Source: Planktotalea arctica
GTDB lineage: Bacteria > Pseudomonadota > Alphaproteobacteria > Rhodobacterales > Rhodobacteraceae
NCBI RefSeq assembly: GCF_002105285.1
Contig: NZ_MUHR01000002.1
Location: 1-64,000 of the forward strand
Reading direction: 5' to 3'
Length of the DNA stretch: 64,000 nt
Shown: piece after piece, positions 61,839 to 64,000 of the stretch
Layout: each line of letters opens with the position of its first letter
Numbering within the stretch: position 1 is the first letter of the stretch
Translations under genes and position numbers: made by a program
Notes under the pieces: model-generated
The model's input: only the letters and a program-made list of their open reading frames with translations
The model's database searches: none
Told to the model about the DNA's origin: nothing

Positions 61839-62762
61839 ATGAATTCCGAAAAACCTAAGTCATTTCAAGAGATTATCCTGCGTTTGCAGTCCTATTGGGC
61901 GGCGCGCGGCTGCGCTATTATGCAGCCCTATGATATGGAAGTCGGGGCGGGTACGTTTCATCCTGCAACAACACTGCGCTCGCTTGGATCGCGACCTTGG
62001 GCAGCGGCCTATGTGCAGCCCTCGCGCCGCCCCACGGACGGGCGCTACGGTGAAAACCCGAACCGATTGCAGCACTACTACCAGTATCAGGTCTTGATCA
62101 AACCCAGCCCACCGGATTTGCAGGCGTTATATCTCGGCTCGCTCGAGGCGATTGGCATCAACATGGACCTGCATGATATCCGCTTTGTCGAGGATGACTG
62201 GGAAAGCCCGACCCTCGGTGCCTGGGGCCTTGGTTGGGAGGTTTGGTGCGATGGTATGGAAGTCAGCCAGTTCACCTATTTTCAACAAGTTGGCGGCCAT
62301 GACTGCGCCCCCGTCGCAGGCGAGCTTACCTACGGCCTCGAGCGCCTTGCGATGTATGTGCTGGGCGTAGATCACGTGATGGATATGCCCTATAATGATC
62401 CGCAAGCACCCATCGCACTGTCCTATGGTGATGTGTTCAAACAGACCGAGCAAGAGCACAGCCGCTATAATTTCGACGTGGCCAATACCGATGTTTTGCT
62501 ACGCCACTTCGAGGAAGCCGAGGCAGAATGCGCGAGCATTTTGGCGCAGGAACATGTGGACTCCAAGACCGGCAAGCGCATCGTCATGGCGCATCCGGCC
62601 TATGATCAGTGCATCAAGGCCAGCCATATCTTCAACCTGCTGGACGCGCGCGGCGTGATTTCGGTCACAGAGCGGCAGGCCTATATCGGGCGCGTGCGCA
62701 CGCTGGCCAAGGCCTGCGCCGATGCCTTTGTGCAAACCGAAGCGGGGGGGTATGTCCAGTGA
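61839..62762 (+). CDS. glyQ: Glycyl-tRNA synthetase alpha subunit
   Basis: 307 residues. The start [20 protein letters not shown] and the segment [37 protein letters not shown] are the hallmark of GlyQ. It binds ATP and glycine and charges tRNA-Gly together with GlyS as an alpha2beta2 enzyme. The ATG at 61839 was chosen to match family length; longer frames lack a Shine-Dalgarno. Confidence 0.97.
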   Translation: MNSEKPKSFQEIILRLQSYWAARGCAIMQPYDMEVGAGTFHPATTLRSLGSRPWAAAYVQPSRRPTDGRYGENPNRLQHYYQYQVLIKPSPPDLQALYLGSLEAIGINMDLHDIRFVEDDWESPTLGAWGLGWEVWCDGMEVSQFTYFQQVGGHDCAPVAGELTYGLERLAMYVLGVDHVMDMPYNDPQAPIALSYGDVFKQTEQEHSRYNFDVANTDVLLRHFEEAEAECASILAQEHVDSKTGKRIVMAHPAYDQCIKASHIFNLLDARGVISVTERQAYIGRVRTLAKACADAFVQTEAGGYVQ

Positions 62763-62764
62763 GA

Positions 62765-63295
62765 ATGGGGCAGTTTTTAGCGGGGTTCACCGTGTTTTCA
62801 GCGCTTCTGGCGGGCGGCGCCATGTATTATTTGCAGGTTTACGCCTTCTATGAGGAGGTCATGCCGACAGGGGACGATGTGCAACTGGTTTCGCTGGTAT
62901 CGGGCGATCCCGAAGCGATCCTGTTTGACAACTTCACGGCGATCGACGCGGATAGCTCACCCATCCGCTTTCGCGCCTGCTTTACCACAGACATGAGCCA
63001 TTCCTTGCTGAGCGAAACCTATGAGGCGGTGGAAAATGCCTCGCCGCGTAATGCTCCACCCTGGTTCGATTGCTTTGACGCCGAAGCCTTGGGGGCAGAG
63101 CTCGACGCCGGTACAGCATTGACGTTTCTGGGTGCGAAAAACTTCGCATACGGCGTGGACCGTGTGGTTGCCATCACCGAGGACGGGCGCGGCTATATCT
63201 GGCACGAGTTGAATGAATGCGGCAAAAAGGCCTATGATGGCTCGCCCATTGGCGAAGCCTGCCCGCCGCGCGCAGACTTTGAAGGACAAAACTGA
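62765..63295 (+). CDS. Membrane-anchored protein between glyQ and glyS (DUF6446-like)
   Basis: 176 residues. An N-terminal membrane anchor (MGQFLAGFTVFSALLAGGAM, residues about 4-23) is followed by a periplasmic domain with motifs FRACFTTDMS, WFDCFDAEALG and GYIWHELNECGKKAYDG; four cysteines. It starts two bases after the glyQ stop and overlaps glyS by one base, so it is tightly coupled. A small family seen between glyQ and glyS in Rhodobacterales, which I recall as DUF6446. Function unknown. Confidence 0.8.
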   Translation: MGQFLAGFTVFSALLAGGAMYYLQVYAFYEEVMPTGDDVQLVSLVSGDPEAILFDNFTAIDADSSPIRFRACFTTDMSHSLLSETYEAVENASPRNAPPWFDCFDAEALGAELDAGTALTFLGAKNFAYGVDRVVAITEDGRGYIWHELNECGKKAYDGSPIGEACPPRADFEGQN

Positions 63296-64000
63296 TGCCT
63301 GATCTGCTGATTGAACTGTTCTCCGAGGAAATCCCTGCGCGCATGCAAGGCAAAGCCGCGGATGATCTGAAAAAACTGATGACGGACGGCATGGTCGAGG
63401 CGGGGCTGACCTACGCATCGAGCGCCGCTTTTTCGACGCCGCGCCGATTGACGCTGACGGTAGAGGGGCTGTTGGTCGAGAGCCCGACCGTGCGCGAAGA
63501 GCGCAAAGGGCCCAAAGTGGGCGCGCCTGATAAGGCGATCGAGGGGTTCTTGCGAGGCGCAGGCGTGAGCCGCGAGGCGCTTGAGGAGCGGGACACCCCC
63601 AAAGGGGCGATCTATTTTGCGAGTATTGAGAAGCCCGGTCGCCCTGCGAGCGAGATTATCGCAGAGGTTCTGGAAACTACGATCCGTAACTTCCCGTGGC
63701 CCAAATCGATGCGCTGGGGCAGCGGCTCGTTGCGCTGGGTGCGCCCGTTGCATTCGATCCTGTGCATTCTCACTGATGAGGCGGGCAGCGAAGTTGTGCC
63801 GCTGGACGTGGACGGGATTGTGTCGGGCAAGACCACGCACGGGCATCGTTTCATGGCACCCGCGCAGCTTACTGTGAACGGGTTCGAGGATTATGAAGCG
63901 CAGCTCAAACGTGCGTTCGTCGTGCTGAACGCAGGCGAGCGCGCGGATGCGATCTGGGAAGACGCGAAGAACCAAGCCTTTGCCAATGGGCTTGAGGTGG
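63295..64000 (+). CDS. glyS: Glycyl-tRNA synthetase beta subunit (5' part, runs off the window)
   Basis: The first 235 residues are visible. MPDLLIELFSEEIPARMQGK is the standard GlyS start; FPWPKSMRWGSGSLRWVRPL and THGHRFMAP are also diagnostic. The frame is open to the window edge; full-length GlyS is about 690 residues. The ATG overlaps the stop codon of the previous gene (TGATG). Confidence 0.95.
   Translation, partial: MPDLLIELFSEEIPARMQGKAADDLKKLMTDGMVEAGLTYASSAAFSTPRRLTLTVEGLLVESPTVREERKGPKVGAPDKAIEGFLRGAGVSREALEERDTPKGAIYFASIEKPGRPASEIIAEVLETTIRNFPWPKSMRWGSGSLRWVRPLHSILCILTDEAGSEVVPLDVDGIVSGKTTHGHRFMAPAQLTVNGFEDYEAQLKRAFVVLNAGERADAIWEDAKNQAFANGLEV

Overview
The window looks like chromosomal DNA of a marine-type alphaproteobacterium of the order Rhodobacterales (Roseobacter group). 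This rests on gene order and control sequences, since no search could be run: a phaZ-phaC-phaP-phaR polyhydroxyalkanoate cluster, glyQ and glyS separated by a small membrane-protein gene, FolE2, MmcB, hflK-hflC-DUF2065-degP, an alphaproteobacterial SOS box (GTTC-N7-GTTC), full-length CtrA-type boxes (TTAA-N7-TTAAC), a SAM-II riboswitch, and a tRNA-His with A73 and no encoded G-1. Most of the window is ordinary core genome. Accessory features are at the left edge (decayed IS91-type transposase and integrase, then a giant RTX protein) and in scattered single genes.

Layout. 1-4800: mobile-element remnants, a 1122-residue type I secreted RTX protein, and a gene-free stretch with an AT-rich segment and several short palindromes. 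4800-9000: SOS-boxed mmcB, small unknown genes, tRNA-His, a small lipoprotein, an RluD-type pseudouridine synthase and rpoH behind a CtrA-type box. 9000-14650: a Gfo/Idh/MocA oxidoreductase and the PHA storage cluster with PhaR-type operator sequences. 14650-24035: one long minus-strand cluster holding a polar amino acid/amine ABC transporter, two glutamine-synthetase-like ligases, a class I glutamine amidotransferase, an FAD amine oxidase and, last, a DegT-type aminotransferase. It resembles a gamma-glutamylation (Puu-like) route for an imported amine or amino acid. 24078-31000: tandem TerB-like genes, DUF1330, pyrG, secG, OsmC, then purA.

31000-43900: an Ala/Glu-rich coiled-coil protein, thiamine pyrophosphokinase, two divergent metabolic blocks (GST-sdaA and rpiA-gor), and the membrane quality-control block hflK-hflC-DUF2065-degP. 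43900-53060: a 2Fe-2S ferredoxin, purD/xseA, a previously easy-to-miss 51-residue zinc-ribbon membrane protein, ftsY, ispZ, and metZ controlled by a complete promoter-riboswitch-terminator leader. 53070-56720: a broken M24 peptidase gene next to an intact 2OG-Fe(II) oxygenase, folE2, and a DUF1127 gene preceded by a perfect PhaR-type operator. 56800-64000: trkH, a ThDP-dependent decarboxylase, a large secreted trypsin-fold protein that has lost its catalytic residues (with a CtrA-type box upstream), glyQ, a small membrane protein and the start of glyS.

The strongest leads are the gamma-glutamyl cluster, the possible extension of the PhaR regulon to a DUF1127 gene, the CtrA-type boxes at rpoH and the pseudo-protease gene, and the decayed M24 gene. 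No wholly new system with defence or mobile-element hallmarks was recognised.
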